Source of the DNA: Streptomonospora alba
GTDB taxonomy: Bacteria > Actinomycetota > Actinomycetes > Streptosporangiales > Streptosporangiaceae
Length of the DNA stretch: 64,000 nt
NCBI RefSeq assembly: GCF_000826685.1
Contig: NZ_JROO01000001.1
Coordinates: forward strand, 62,001 to 126,000
Direction of reading: 5' to 3'
The notes below the pieces were generated by a model. It saw only the letters and a list, made by a program, of their open reading frames with translations. It was not told where the DNA came from and made no database searches. Positions 8,437 through 16,256 of this stretch are shown here, piece by piece (the first letter of the stretch is position 1; every line of letters begins with the position of its first letter). The translations under genes and the position numbers were made by a program.

Positions 8437-9300
8437 TTGTCCGAGTCAGACACCGCAGACACCACCGACAATCGGGACAATGCAGGCAACGGGGGCAGCG
8501 GTGCCGACGACGCCGGCGACACCCCTGTCGGCTACGAACTCGCCGACGGCGTCGCCACCATCCGACTGAACCGCCCCGACGCGATGAACTCGCTGACGGT
8601 GCAGACCAAGCAGGCCCTGCTGGCCGCCATCGAGCGCGCCAAGAACGACACCGAGGCCCGCGCGGTTCTGCTCACCGGCAGCGGCAAGGCGTTCTGCGCC
8701 GGACAGGACCTGCGCGAGCACGCCGAGAACCTCAACGAGGGCCGGGGGCTCAACGGAACCGTCCGCGACCACTACAACCCCATCATCCTGGGACTGGCGC
8801 GCATGCCCAAACCCGTCGTCGCGGCGGTCAACGGCACGGCGGCGGGTGCGGGAGCGTCGCTGGCCTTCGCCTGCGACCTGCGCATCGCATCCGAACGCGC
8901 GTCCTTCCTCATGGCCTTCGCCAACGTGGGACTGGGCTCGGACTCGGGCTCGTCGTGGACCCTGCCGCGCCTGGTGGGCCACGCCCGAGCGATGGAGATG
9001 CTGATGCTGGCCGAGCCGGTCCCGGCGGCCCGCGCCCTGGAGATCGGCCTGGTCAGCAAGGTGGTGCCGGACGACGAACTGGAGTCCTCGGCGCGGGAGC
9101 TCGCCGAGCGCCTGGCCAACGGCCCGACGGTGGCCTACGCGACCATCAAGGCCGAGCTCACGTTCGGCTCGGGGCTGGACCTGGCCAACGCCCTGGAGAT
9201 GGAGGCGAGCCTGCAGGACCAGTGCGCCGAGACGCGCGACCACCTCAACGCCACCGTGGCCTTCCTGAACAAGGAGGGGCCGGAGTTCGAGGGCCATTAG
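8437..9300 (+). CDS. Enoyl-CoA hydratase/isomerase family protein (PaaG-like)
   Basis: 287 residues of crotonase fold. It shows the oxyanion-hole pieces GKAFCAGQDL and AAVNGTAAGAGASLAFACDL. The usual paired catalytic glutamates of hydratases are not evident; instead the region reads VGLGSDSGSSWTLPR, resembling PaaG-type isomerases that use an aspartate. A degradative acyl-CoA isomerase or hydratase role in fatty or aromatic acid breakdown is therefore likely, substrate unknown. TTG at 8437 is chosen because GGGAG sits 6 nt upstream; an ATG-type start at 8329 would add a basic leader. The first 35 residues are a Ser/Asp/Gly-rich non-family extension. No partner beta-oxidation genes are adjacent. 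Confidence 0.85.
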   Translation: MSESDTADTTDNRDNAGNGGSGADDAGDTPVGYELADGVATIRLNRPDAMNSLTVQTKQALLAAIERAKNDTEARAVLLTGSGKAFCAGQDLREHAENLNEGRGLNGTVRDHYNPIILGLARMPKPVVAAVNGTAAGAGASLAFACDLRIASERASFLMAFANVGLGSDSGSSWTLPRLVGHARAMEMLMLAEPVPAARALEIGLVSKVVPDDELESSARELAERLANGPTVAYATIKAELTFGSGLDLANALEMEASLQDQCAETRDHLNATVAFLNKEGPEFEGH

Positions 9301-9321
9301 GCAGCGGGGCCGGCGGGCGCT

Positions 9322-11127
9322 TCAGGAGACGATCGCGACGATGACGGCCACCACCACGATCACCACCAGCAGCGACGCCCCTGCGACGACTCCGATGATC
9401 ATGCCGGCTCCGCTGCCGCCCGAGGACCGGGCCGGGGCGGAGCCGGCGGGTCCGTAGGCCGGCGGCTGCGGTCCCCACCCGGGAGCGCTCCGCCCCGGTG
9501 CGTAGGAAGCCTGAGGCCCCGACGGCACCGGCGGGCCCCCGACACTGCCCGGGCCGTAAGGCGGCTGCGGCGGCCCCGAGGCGGCCCCGGGATACCCCGG
9601 CCCCTGCGGGCCCGGCCCGTAGGGAGCGCCGCCCGCGGGAGGGTTCGCGGGGCCGGGCGCAGCCTGCCCGCCGGTCGGACCCGCCGCTGGTCCCGCCGCG
9701 TAGGGCGCGGCAGGCGGCGGTGCGGTTCCGGGGCCGTAGGGCTGCCGCCCCTGCGGCGGCCCGCCCGGACCGGGGGCGTGCGGCGGCTGGGGCCCCGACG
9801 CGGGAGCCGACGACGGCGGACCGTAGCCGTACGGCTGCTGCCCGCCGGTCGGAGGCATCGGTGACGGCCCCCCGTGGGGATGCTGCGGGCCCGAGCCCGC
9901 GGCGGGCGGGGTCCGGGGCGGGGCGCCCGAGCCGGGCGCCTGCCACTCGCCGCCGGGCGGCACGGGGGCTGCCGAGGGCGGCGTCTGCGGTCCGCCGGGC
10001 GGCGGGGTGTGGGGCCCGCTCGGGGGCGGTGTCTGGGGCCCGCTCGGCGCCGCGGGAGCGGCCTGCTGCCCGGAGGGGTGCTGGGGACCGGTTCCGGCTC
10101 GCGGCGGGGCGGGTGGAAAGGACCGGAAGAGGCCGTCCTCGTCGATGACACTCCCGCTGCCCTGCGGCAGGCTGTCGCGCAGCCCGGCCGCGGTGCGCTC
10201 GCGCACCTCCGGCGCCGCGGCGGCCACGGCACCGGCCGCCAGAGTCTGCACGGGCAGCGCGCCGGACTCGCCGGGCTCGTCGGCCTCGGCGGCGCCCGCC
10301 GCAGCGGGATCGGACATGGCCACGCCGAGGACGCCCATCAGCGTCTCGGCGGCGGTGGGCCGATCGCCGGGGGCCTTGGCCAGGCAGCGCTCGGCGATCT
10401 CGCGCAACCGACCGTCCAGCTCACCCAGTTCCGGCGGCTCGTTGGCGACGCTGTGCAGTACCTCGCGCAGCGAGTCCTGCCCGAACGGGCTGCGGCCATT
10501 GGCCGCGAAAACGATGGTGGATCCCCACGAGAAGAGGTCCACCGCGGGCTCCAGCGCTTCGCCGGCGATCTGCTCGGGGGCCATGTAGGCGGGAGTACCG
10601 GCGATCTGGCTGGTGAGGATCGCGGTTCCCTCAAGCGCGCGGGCGATGCCGAAGTCGATCACCCGCGGACCGTCGGGGCCGATGAGGACGTTGCCGGGCT
10701 TGAAGTCGCGGTGCACGATCCCCGCCTGGTGGATGGCGGCCAGGGCGGTCAGCGTGCCCACGGCCAGCCGCTCCAGAGAGGCGCCGCGCAGCGGGCCGTC
10801 GCGCAGGACCACCTCGCGCAGCGTCGGGCCCTCGATGTACTCGCTGACGACGTAGGGAGGGTCGGCGTCGATGTCGGCGGCCAGCACCTGGGCGGTGCAG
10901 AACCGCGCGACCTTGCGCGCGGTCTCGATCTCCTCGGCGAGCTGGCGGCGCAGTCCTGCCGCGTCGATGCCGTCGGAGTGCAGGGTCTTGACCGCCACGG
11001 AGCCGCCGTCGGAGTCGTCTCGGCCGAGGTAGACCACGCCCTGTCCGCCCTGCCCCAGGCGCGCGGTCAGCGTGTAGCCGCCGATGCGCCGTGGATCGTC
11101 GTCGGTCAGGGGCTGGGTACCGGTCAT
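9322..11127 (-). CDS. Ser/Thr protein kinase with Pro-rich stalk and C-terminal membrane anchor
   Basis: 601 residues. The kinase domain (about 15-265) has the Gly loop GQGGQG, Lys in VAVKTL, the catalytic loop HRDFKPGN (Phe in place of the common Leu), DFG, and a PAYMAPEQ activation-segment end. After it comes a roughly 250-residue Pro/Gly/Gln-rich linker and a single transmembrane helix at the very C-terminus (GMIIGVVAGASLLVVIVVV) with almost nothing outside. So the enzyme is tail-anchored, not a PASTA-type receptor. It probably phosphorylates Ser/Thr in signalling or cell-envelope control; targets are unknown. GGAGGG lies just before the ATG. It converges on the crotonase gene. Confidence 0.92.
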   Translation of the reverse strand: MTGTQPLTDDDPRRIGGYTLTARLGQGGQGVVYLGRDDSDGGSVAVKTLHSDGIDAAGLRRQLAEEIETARKVARFCTAQVLAADIDADPPYVVSEYIEGPTLREVVLRDGPLRGASLERLAVGTLTALAAIHQAGIVHRDFKPGNVLIGPDGPRVIDFGIARALEGTAILTSQIAGTPAYMAPEQIAGEALEPAVDLFSWGSTIVFAANGRSPFGQDSLREVLHSVANEPPELGELDGRLREIAERCLAKAPGDRPTAAETLMGVLGVAMSDPAAAGAAEADEPGESGALPVQTLAAGAVAAAAPEVRERTAAGLRDSLPQGSGSVIDEDGLFRSFPPAPPRAGTGPQHPSGQQAAPAAPSGPQTPPPSGPHTPPPGGPQTPPSAAPVPPGGEWQAPGSGAPPRTPPAAGSGPQHPHGGPSPMPPTGGQQPYGYGPPSSAPASGPQPPHAPGPGGPPQGRQPYGPGTAPPPAAPYAAGPAAGPTGGQAAPGPANPPAGGAPYGPGPQGPGYPGAASGPPQPPYGPGSVGGPPVPSGPQASYAPGRSAPGWGPQPPAYGPAGSAPARSSGGSGAGMIIGVVAGASLLVVIVVVAVIVAIVS

Positions 11128-11187
11128 CTTCCCTCCAGAGGCCCTGTTCCGCGCGCGGCGGGCGCGCGGACCTCAGCGGCGCCCACC

Positions 11188-11757
11188 CTAACGGAGAGTC
11201 CCGGTGGAGGTCATCGGCACGCCGTTGTGGGAAACGGCGGTCCAGCGCGCTTCGAGCGTGCCCGCCGAACCGCCCCGCTTCAGGACGAGGTCGGACTCGT
11301 CCACGCAGCGCGTCTCGGGGTCGTAGGTCTCGACGTAGTCGAAGGCGAGGCGGTCGCCGGTGCGCTCGGTCAGGGTGAGGCTTCCGCGGCAGTCGAAGGT
11401 GTACCACTCCGCTACGCCGCGCTCCTCGCCCCGCTCCAGCTTGACCTCGGCGCCCCAGTCTGCGACGTGCTGGCCGTCCTCGTTGACCTGGCTCATCTCG
11501 CCCCGCCACGTCCCCGCGTAGGACTCCGGCACGGCGGAGGTGTCGGCGGTGCCGCCGCGCTGCATCACCCATACGGCGGCCGAGCCCATGCCCGAGCCCA
11601 GGACGAGGACCGCGGCGAGTCCGAGGATGAGGTTCCGCCGGCGCTTGGCGCTGTGACGAGTGGAGCGCGGCGGCGGCCACAGCGAGATGTGCCGGACGGG
11701 CGAGCCGCCCCGCGAGTCGGCATCTCCCTTGGCGGCCGCGCCGGAAAGGCCGCTCAC
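11188..11757 (-). CDS. Single-pass membrane protein with extracytoplasmic beta-rich domain
   Basis: 189 residues with a basic N-terminal segment (STRHSAKRRR), one transmembrane helix (NLILGLAAVLVLGSG), then an outside domain starting ESYAGTWRGEM with alternating polar/hydrophobic strands and two cysteines, lipocalin-like in pattern. I do not recognise the family. GTG at 11757 has GGGAG 6 nt upstream and overlaps the stop of a 16-codon leader ORF as GTGA. It lies upstream of the tail-anchored kinase on the same strand with about 60 nt between, so it may be co-transcribed with it and could be a kinase partner (inference). Confidence 0.65.
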   Translation of the reverse strand: MSGLSGAAAKGDADSRGGSPVRHISLWPPPRSTRHSAKRRRNLILGLAAVLVLGSGMGSAAVWVMQRGGTADTSAVPESYAGTWRGEMSQVNEDGQHVADWGAEVKLERGEERGVAEWYTFDCRGSLTLTERTGDRLAFDYVETYDPETRCVDESDLVLKRGGSAGTLEARWTAVSHNGVPMTSTGTLR

Positions 11758-11804
11758 CGCGGGCTCCCGGGCCGGGCCCGGTCGAGGGTGTTGGCTGTGA
11801 TCAT
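11754..11804 (-). CDS. 16-codon leader ORF coupled to the downstream membrane protein
   Basis: ATG at 11804 follows GGAGG with 8-nt spacing, the best ribosome site in the area. It encodes MITANTLDRARPGSPR and stops with TGA, which overlaps the GTG start of the membrane-protein gene in a GTGA junction. The layout fits translational coupling or a regulatory leader peptide. No run of a single amino acid suggests classical attenuation. Evidence is purely positional. Confidence 0.5.
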   Translation of the reverse strand: MITANTLDRARPGSPR

Positions 11805-12102
11805 GGCGTGAACCTCCAAAGCGAACAGGCTCAGGCGTCCGCTCGCGGCTACAGCGACAGAGAATAAGCGACACATCCCCGCATCGCCTCCGACATGGAG
11901 TGATGTGGAGCACATCGGGTGAAAACGCTGATGCCGGACATGTCGCTACCCGTGGCACGCGCGGCGGGCCGCGGACAGGGACGGGATGTGCGGGGCCGGA
12001 CCGCGCCGTGAGCGAGGGTCGCGCGCAGCGTCAGCGGACGCGGCGGCGGTGGGCGGGCCCCTTCAGCGGGAGCCTACATCGCGCGCGAGCGTGGTCGGCG
12101 CC

Positions 12103-12699
12103 TCACTCCGGACCTGCCTGCCGCGCGCGGCGGAAGCACCCGCTGAGGTGGTCGTCGACGACGCCGGCCGCCTGCATCGCCGCGTAGGCGGTTGTGGGGC
12201 CGACGAAGGCGAATCCGTGCCGCTTGAGCGCCTTGGCCAGCGCGGTGCTCTCGGGGGTGGAGGCGGGCACGTCGGTGACGCGCTCGGGCGCCGTGTGATG
12301 CTCGGGTGCGTGCCGCCACACCAGCGCGGACAGGCCGCCGGGCAGCTCCAGCGCGGCCCGCGCGTTGCGGATGACCGCCTCGATCTTGGGCCTGCTGCGG
12401 ATCAGGCGGGCGTCGCCCAGCAGCCGCTCGACGTCGGCCTCGCCGTAGTCGGCCACGAGCTTCGGGTCGAACCCGGCGAAGACCTCGCGCAGGGCGGGGC
12501 GCTTACGCAGGACCGTCAGCCACGACAGGCCCGCCTGGAAGCCCTCAAGGCAGATCCGCTCGAACATGGCGTCGTCGCCGGTGATCGCAAGGCCCCACTC
12601 GGTGTCGTGGTAGTGCAGCAGGTCCTCGCCGCCCAGGGCCCAGTGGCAGCGGCGCCGGCCGTCGGGTCCCGGTCGGGCCGTCGCTTCGTCGCCGCTCAT
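12103..12699 (-). CDS. tag: DNA-3-methyladenine glycosylase I
   Basis: 198 residues matching Tag. The N-terminal RRCHWA contributes a zinc Cys; YHDTEWG carries the catalytic-pocket Glu; then FERICLEGFQAGLSWLTVLR and GFAFVGPTTAYAAMQA are highly conserved, with C-terminal His/Cys zinc ligands (DDHLSGCFR). It removes 3-methyladenine from alkylated DNA. The start overlaps the stop of the DivIVA-like gene as ATGA, so the two are translationally coupled, an association seen in other actinobacteria. No ada/alkA genes are nearby. Confidence 0.92.
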   Translation of the reverse strand: MSGDEATARPGPDGRRRCHWALGGEDLLHYHDTEWGLAITGDDAMFERICLEGFQAGLSWLTVLRKRPALREVFAGFDPKLVADYGEADVERLLGDARLIRSRPKIEAVIRNARAALELPGGLSALVWRHAPEHHTAPERVTDVPASTPESTALAKALKRHGFAFVGPTTAYAAMQAAGVVDDHLSGCFRRARQAGPE

Positions 12700-13355
12700 C
12701 GGGCACCCGGCCGCTGCGACGCGGCCGGAGCGGACTCCCGAGCGGATGCGGGGCCTCCGTCGGGGTCCGAGGTGTCGTCCGCGTCGTCGGAGGTCCCCGA
12801 GGACGCGGCCTTTCCACCGGCCCGGCGGCCGCCGGGCTCCTGCGCATCGGATCCGGACGCGGAGTCCGCGGTGGGCTCCTGCCCTTCCGCCGCGCCGCCG
12901 ACCCGGTGCGTCGCGCCCGGCTCACGGGGGCCGCTCGGGTGGGAGTGGGAGCCCGTGCGCACCACGTGGGTGGGGCCGGTGTCCGCGCTCGTCCCGGAAT
13001 CGATCGGGGCCGCACCGGGATCGGCGCCCGGCGCGGAGTGCGGCGGTACCGGCCGCCCGGCCTCGGCAAGGCGCCGTTCCAGGTCGGCGATCCGGGCGTC
13101 GCGTTCCGACAGCGCGCCCACGACGCGGCGCAACACGTCGTCGACCGCGCGCACGTGGTAACCCCACAGCGACAGCGGCAGCAGCACCCGGCTCACGTCG
13201 GACCCCGACAGCGGCCGATCGGCGGGAAGGTCCAACGGCGGGTGGTCGGCCTCGAAGCGCGCCAGCTCACCGCCCTTCCCCATGACCACGAACGCCACGC
13301 CGGCGAGCACGGCCACCGCGGCGAGGGCGATCAGGGCGATGATGATCGGAGACAT
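12696..13355 (-). CDS. DivIVA-domain membrane protein
   Basis: 219 residues. The N-terminus is a transmembrane helix (IIIALIALAAVAVLAGVAFVV), then a short DivIVA-like segment (LPLSLWGYHVRAVDDVLRRV) followed by a predicted coiled coil (LSERDARIADLERRLAEAG) and a Ser/Gly/Pro-rich disordered tail. Such small DivIVA-motif proteins are common in actinobacteria and may sit at curved membranes or poles; the role is not established. The ATG at 13355 begins directly at the helix; the open frame upstream to 13511 is Arg-rich and unlikely to be coding. It overlaps tag by ATGA. Confidence 0.75.
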   Translation of the reverse strand: MSPIIIALIALAAVAVLAGVAFVVMGKGGELARFEADHPPLDLPADRPLSGSDVSRVLLPLSLWGYHVRAVDDVLRRVVGALSERDARIADLERRLAEAGRPVPPHSAPGADPGAAPIDSGTSADTGPTHVVRTGSHSHPSGPREPGATHRVGGAAEGQEPTADSASGSDAQEPGGRRAGGKAASSGTSDDADDTSDPDGGPASARESAPAASQRPGAR

Positions 13356-13509
13356 TAGCCTCAATGGTGCCACAGCCCGGGGGACGCGGCACCGCGGCCG
13401 ACGCCGCGGCGCACAGGTCACGGGGCGCCGGGAGCACCGTTCCGGCGTGCCGCCGACCACGCGGGGCGGTGGTCGCGGCACGGCACACAGCGACGGGATC
13501 GGGGGGGTC

Positions 13510-13869
13510 ATGGCGCCGGAGGAGACGCGGTACGGCCGGGTGGTGGAGCCCGGGGCGGTCGTGGAGGACGCCGAGGACCTCGGTTACCGGCCCGCCCCCG
13601 ATCGGGTGCGCGACCTCGCCGAACGCGGCCGCACGGTCCTCGTCCGCTGCGCGCCCCCGCCCTGCGCCGACAGCGGCCCCGCGCCGGGCCGGCCGGAGGA
13701 AGCGCGCGCCGCCGAGGCGGCCGAGGTGGCGCTGGCCTCGGTCTACGCCTGGCTCGGCGCCCGGGTCTTCGCCACCGGCCATCCGCAGGCGGTGCGCCAA
13801 GCCCTGGCGCTGGTCGCCTCGGCCCAGGGCCGCCGACCGCCCGCTGTGGCCCGCCGCGGCCTGGCCTAG
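13510..13869 (+). CDS. Conserved hypothetical protein, possibly related to the C-terminal part of dihydropteroate synthase-like proteins
   Basis: 119 residues starting MAPEETRYGRVVEPGAVVED. The second half, AWLGARVFATGHPQAVRQAL, resembles the last strand-helix unit of pterin-binding TIM barrels in pattern, but it is far too short for an enzyme and no pterin motif is visible. It may be a stand-alone remnant or an unrelated small protein. The start ATG is preceded by a G-run rather than a clear ribosome site. It diverges from the DivIVA-like gene and is followed by the 63-bp palindrome. Real coding is likely from codon use; function is unknown. Confidence 0.6.
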   Translation: MAPEETRYGRVVEPGAVVEDAEDLGYRPAPDRVRDLAERGRTVLVRCAPPPCADSGPAPGRPEEARAAEAAEVALASVYAWLGARVFATGHPQAVRQALALVASAQGRRPPAVARRGLA

Positions 13870-13930
13870 CCCGTCACGCCCGCCTCCACCGCCCACCGCG
13901 TCCAGCTCGATCCGTGCGCTCGCCTACCCC

Positions 13931-13993
13931 CGTTGATCTTGTACCTACGGTCACTGTGAGCGATCACATGTGCCCGTAGGTACAAGATCAACG
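13931..13993 (+). repeat. 63-bp palindromic repeat, copy 1
   Basis: Arms 13931-13954 and 13970-13993 are reverse complements with one mismatch. The centre TGTGA-GCGA-TCACA continues the stem and leaves a GCGA (GNRA-type) tetraloop on the plus strand. The reverse complement matches the element at 47516-47578 at 61 of 63 positions. It sits between convergent genes (ends 13869 and 14121), so a terminator or REP-like element is possible. Confidence 0.85.
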
Positions 13994-14120
13994 CTGAGAA
14001 GCGCGGCGGGTTCACTCCGGCCGCCGGCGGGGCCGGTCCTGCGGGGGCTTCGGCGCCGAGTCCGTCCGCGCAGACGGGCTCGGCGCGGGAAGCCCGCGGG
14101 AGACCGCACGCCTCACCCGG

Positions 14121-14939
14121 TCACGACGACTCCGAGGCCTCCTCGGCCGCGTGCAGGTCGGCGGCCTCGTCGGCCACCTGCCCCGCCTCGAACTCGCGGC
14201 GGGCCAGATCCACGTGGGACTTGCGGACGATCTCGACGACCTCGTCGGGGTCGTCGGTCAGATACATCAGCTCCGGATCGCCGGGCGAGATCGTGCCCTC
14301 TTCGAGCAGGGTGTCGCGGATCCAGTCGCGCAGGCCCGACCAGAACCGGGTGCCGACCAGCACCACCGGGAACCGGGTGACCTTGCCGGTCTGCACCAGG
14401 GTGATCGACTCGAACAGCTCGTCGAGCGTGCCGAAGCCCCCGGGCAGCACCACGAAGGCCCGGGAGTACTTCACGAACATCGTCTTGCGCACGAAGAAGT
14501 ACCGGAAGGTGACGCCGATGTCGATGAAGTCGTTGAGGCCCTGCTCGAACGGCAGCTCGATGCCGAGGCCGATCGACGTGCCGTCCACGTCCTGCGCGCC
14601 GCGGTTGGCCGCCTCCATGACACCGGGACCGCCCCCGGTGATCACGGCGTAGCCCGACGCGGCCAGCTTCGTGCCGATCTCCTGGCCGAGTTCGTAGAAA
14701 TGGGTGCCCGGCTTGGTGCGCGCCGAGCCGAAGACGCTGACCGCATGCCCGACCTCGGAGAGCAGGCCGAACCCCTCGACGAACTCCGACTGGATGCGCA
14801 GCACGCGCCACGGGTCGGTGTGCACCCAGTCGGCCGGTCCGCGGCGGTCCAGCAGGCGCTGGTCGGTCGTCGTTTCGGGTATCGCGTCTCCTCGGTAGGT
14901 GAGCGGTCCCGCGCTACGGGTCTTCCGAGATTCCGTCAT
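14121..14939 (-). CDS. LOG-family (TIGR00730) Rossmann-fold protein
   Basis: 272 residues with the LOG/lysine-decarboxylase-like signatures GGGPGVMEAANRGA and PGGFGTLDELFE, the nucleotide-binding and catalytic motifs of cytokinin riboside 5'-monophosphate phosphoribohydrolases. It is likely to hydrolyse nucleotide 5'-monophosphates; the in vivo bacterial role is uncertain. It is slightly longer than the minimal family through a variable N-terminus and an acidic C-terminal tail. The ATG at 14939 lies 6 nt after TAGCGT, suggesting a leaderless mRNA. The succinyl-DAP genes lie upstream on the same strand. Confidence 0.88.
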   Translation of the reverse strand: MTESRKTRSAGPLTYRGDAIPETTTDQRLLDRRGPADWVHTDPWRVLRIQSEFVEGFGLLSEVGHAVSVFGSARTKPGTHFYELGQEIGTKLAASGYAVITGGGPGVMEAANRGAQDVDGTSIGLGIELPFEQGLNDFIDIGVTFRYFFVRKTMFVKYSRAFVVLPGGFGTLDELFESITLVQTGKVTRFPVVLVGTRFWSGLRDWIRDTLLEEGTISPGDPELMYLTDDPDEVVEIVRKSHVDLARREFEAGQVADEAADLHAAEEASESS

Positions 14940-14945
14940 GCCGCA

Positions 14946-14951
14946 ACGCTA
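14946..14951 (-). promoter_or_regulatory. Leaderless -10 box of the LOG gene
   Basis: TAGCGT on the minus strand ends 6 nt before the ATG at 14939, the TANNNT-N6-start layout seen repeatedly in this window. Confidence 0.45.
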
Positions 14952-15033
14952 TCCGGATTCGCGCTGCCGCATGCTGAATCCCAGGCCACACACGTGCGAC
15001 CACAAGCGGACGTGCGCCCGTACGCGCCCGGGC

Positions 15034-16098
15034 TCACTCCGTTCCGGTGAGCCATGCGCTCATGCGGGCCTCGGCCTCGGCGACGGCGTCCAGCGACACC
15101 CACTCCCCGCGGGTGTGGGCCAGCGTGGGATCGCCGGGACCGTAGTTGACCGCGGGCACACCCAGCTCCGCCATCCGCGCTACGTCGGTCCAGCCCAGCT
15201 TGGCGCGGACCTCGCCGCCGCCCACGGAGGAGACGAACTCGGCCGCCGCTGGGTCGTCCAGCCCCGGGCGCGCGGGCGCCGCCGAGTCGGTCACCCGCAC
15301 GTCGAAGTCCTGGAACAGCTCGCGCAGGTGCTGCTCGGCGTCCAGGGGCGTGATGTCGGGGGCGAACCGGTAGTTGACGGTCACGGTGCACTCGTCGGGG
15401 ATGACGTTGCCGGCCACGCCGCCGTCGACGAAGACCGCGTTGAGGCCCTCGCGGTATTCGAGGCCGTCGACCACCGGACGGCGCGGGGTGTATTCGCGCA
15501 GCACGTCCAGGATCGGTCCGGCGCCGTGGATGGCGTTGCGCCCCATCCACGACCGGGCGCTGTGCGCGCGCTCGCCGCGGGAGATGACCTCGACTCGCAT
15601 GGTCCCCTGGCAGCCGCCCTCGATGACGCCGCCCGTGGGCTCCAGCAGCACCGCGAAGTCGCCCAGGAGCCGGTCCGGCAGGTTGCGGGCCAGTCGGCGC
15701 AGCCCGTTGCGCTCGGCGTCGACCTCCTCGCAGTCGTAGAAGACGTAGGTCACGTCGTGCGCCGGCTCGGGCACCGAGGCGGCGAGGCGCAGCTGCACCG
15801 CCACGCCGCTCTTCATGTCCGAGGAGCCGCAGCCGTAAAGCCGCCCGTCCTCGGTGCGGGAGGGCACGTTGCCGACGATGGGGACCGTGTCGATGTGCCC
15901 GGCGAGAACCACACGGCGCTCCCGGCCCAGCTCGGTGCGGGCGATGATCGCGTCCCCGTCGCGCTCGACGGTCAGGTGCGGCAGTCGGCTCAGGGCGCTC
16001 TCGACGGCGTCGGCGAGAGGGCGCTCGCCGCCGCTGACGGACTCCGTGTCGACGAGCTCGGCCGTGAGCGTGCGGACGTCGGCGGTCAGATCCAGCAT
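15034..16098 (-). CDS. dapE: Succinyl-diaminopimelate desuccinylase
   Basis: 354 residues of the M20 metallo-hydrolase family. Metal and catalytic motifs appear in order: LAGHIDTVP (His, Asp), GCGSSDMKSG, and YDCEEV with the general-base Glu. It matches actinobacterial DapE, which hydrolyses N-succinyl-LL-2,6-diaminopimelate to LL-DAP for lysine and peptidoglycan. The start is ATG at 16098 with a weak AAGG; the same frame stays open into the dapD region, but that extension is shadow sequence. dapD lies 158 nt upstream on the same strand and dapC about 2.3 kb away, so three succinylase-branch genes are grouped here. Confidence 0.92.
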   Translation of the reverse strand: MLDLTADVRTLTAELVDTESVSGGERPLADAVESALSRLPHLTVERDGDAIIARTELGRERRVVLAGHIDTVPIVGNVPSRTEDGRLYGCGSSDMKSGVAVQLRLAASVPEPAHDVTYVFYDCEEVDAERNGLRRLARNLPDRLLGDFAVLLEPTGGVIEGGCQGTMRVEVISRGERAHSARSWMGRNAIHGAGPILDVLREYTPRRPVVDGLEYREGLNAVFVDGGVAGNVIPDECTVTVNYRFAPDITPLDAEQHLRELFQDFDVRVTDSAAPARPGLDDPAAAEFVSSVGGGEVRAKLGWTDVARMAELGVPAVNYGPGDPTLAHTRGEWVSLDAVAEAEARMSAWLTGTE

Positions 16099-16256
16099 GT
16101 CGGCTGCCTTACAGGTCGTGGCGGATCGGGGCGGAGCGGCCCGGGCGGCGGCGCCGCGCCCACCGGTGCGCCCTCCACGGGCGCGGTGGGCGCCTCGCTC
16201 GTCTGCGCCCCGCCGCCCGGGCCCGCCGGTGACAGGGCGGGCCCGGGAAGGCGGGC

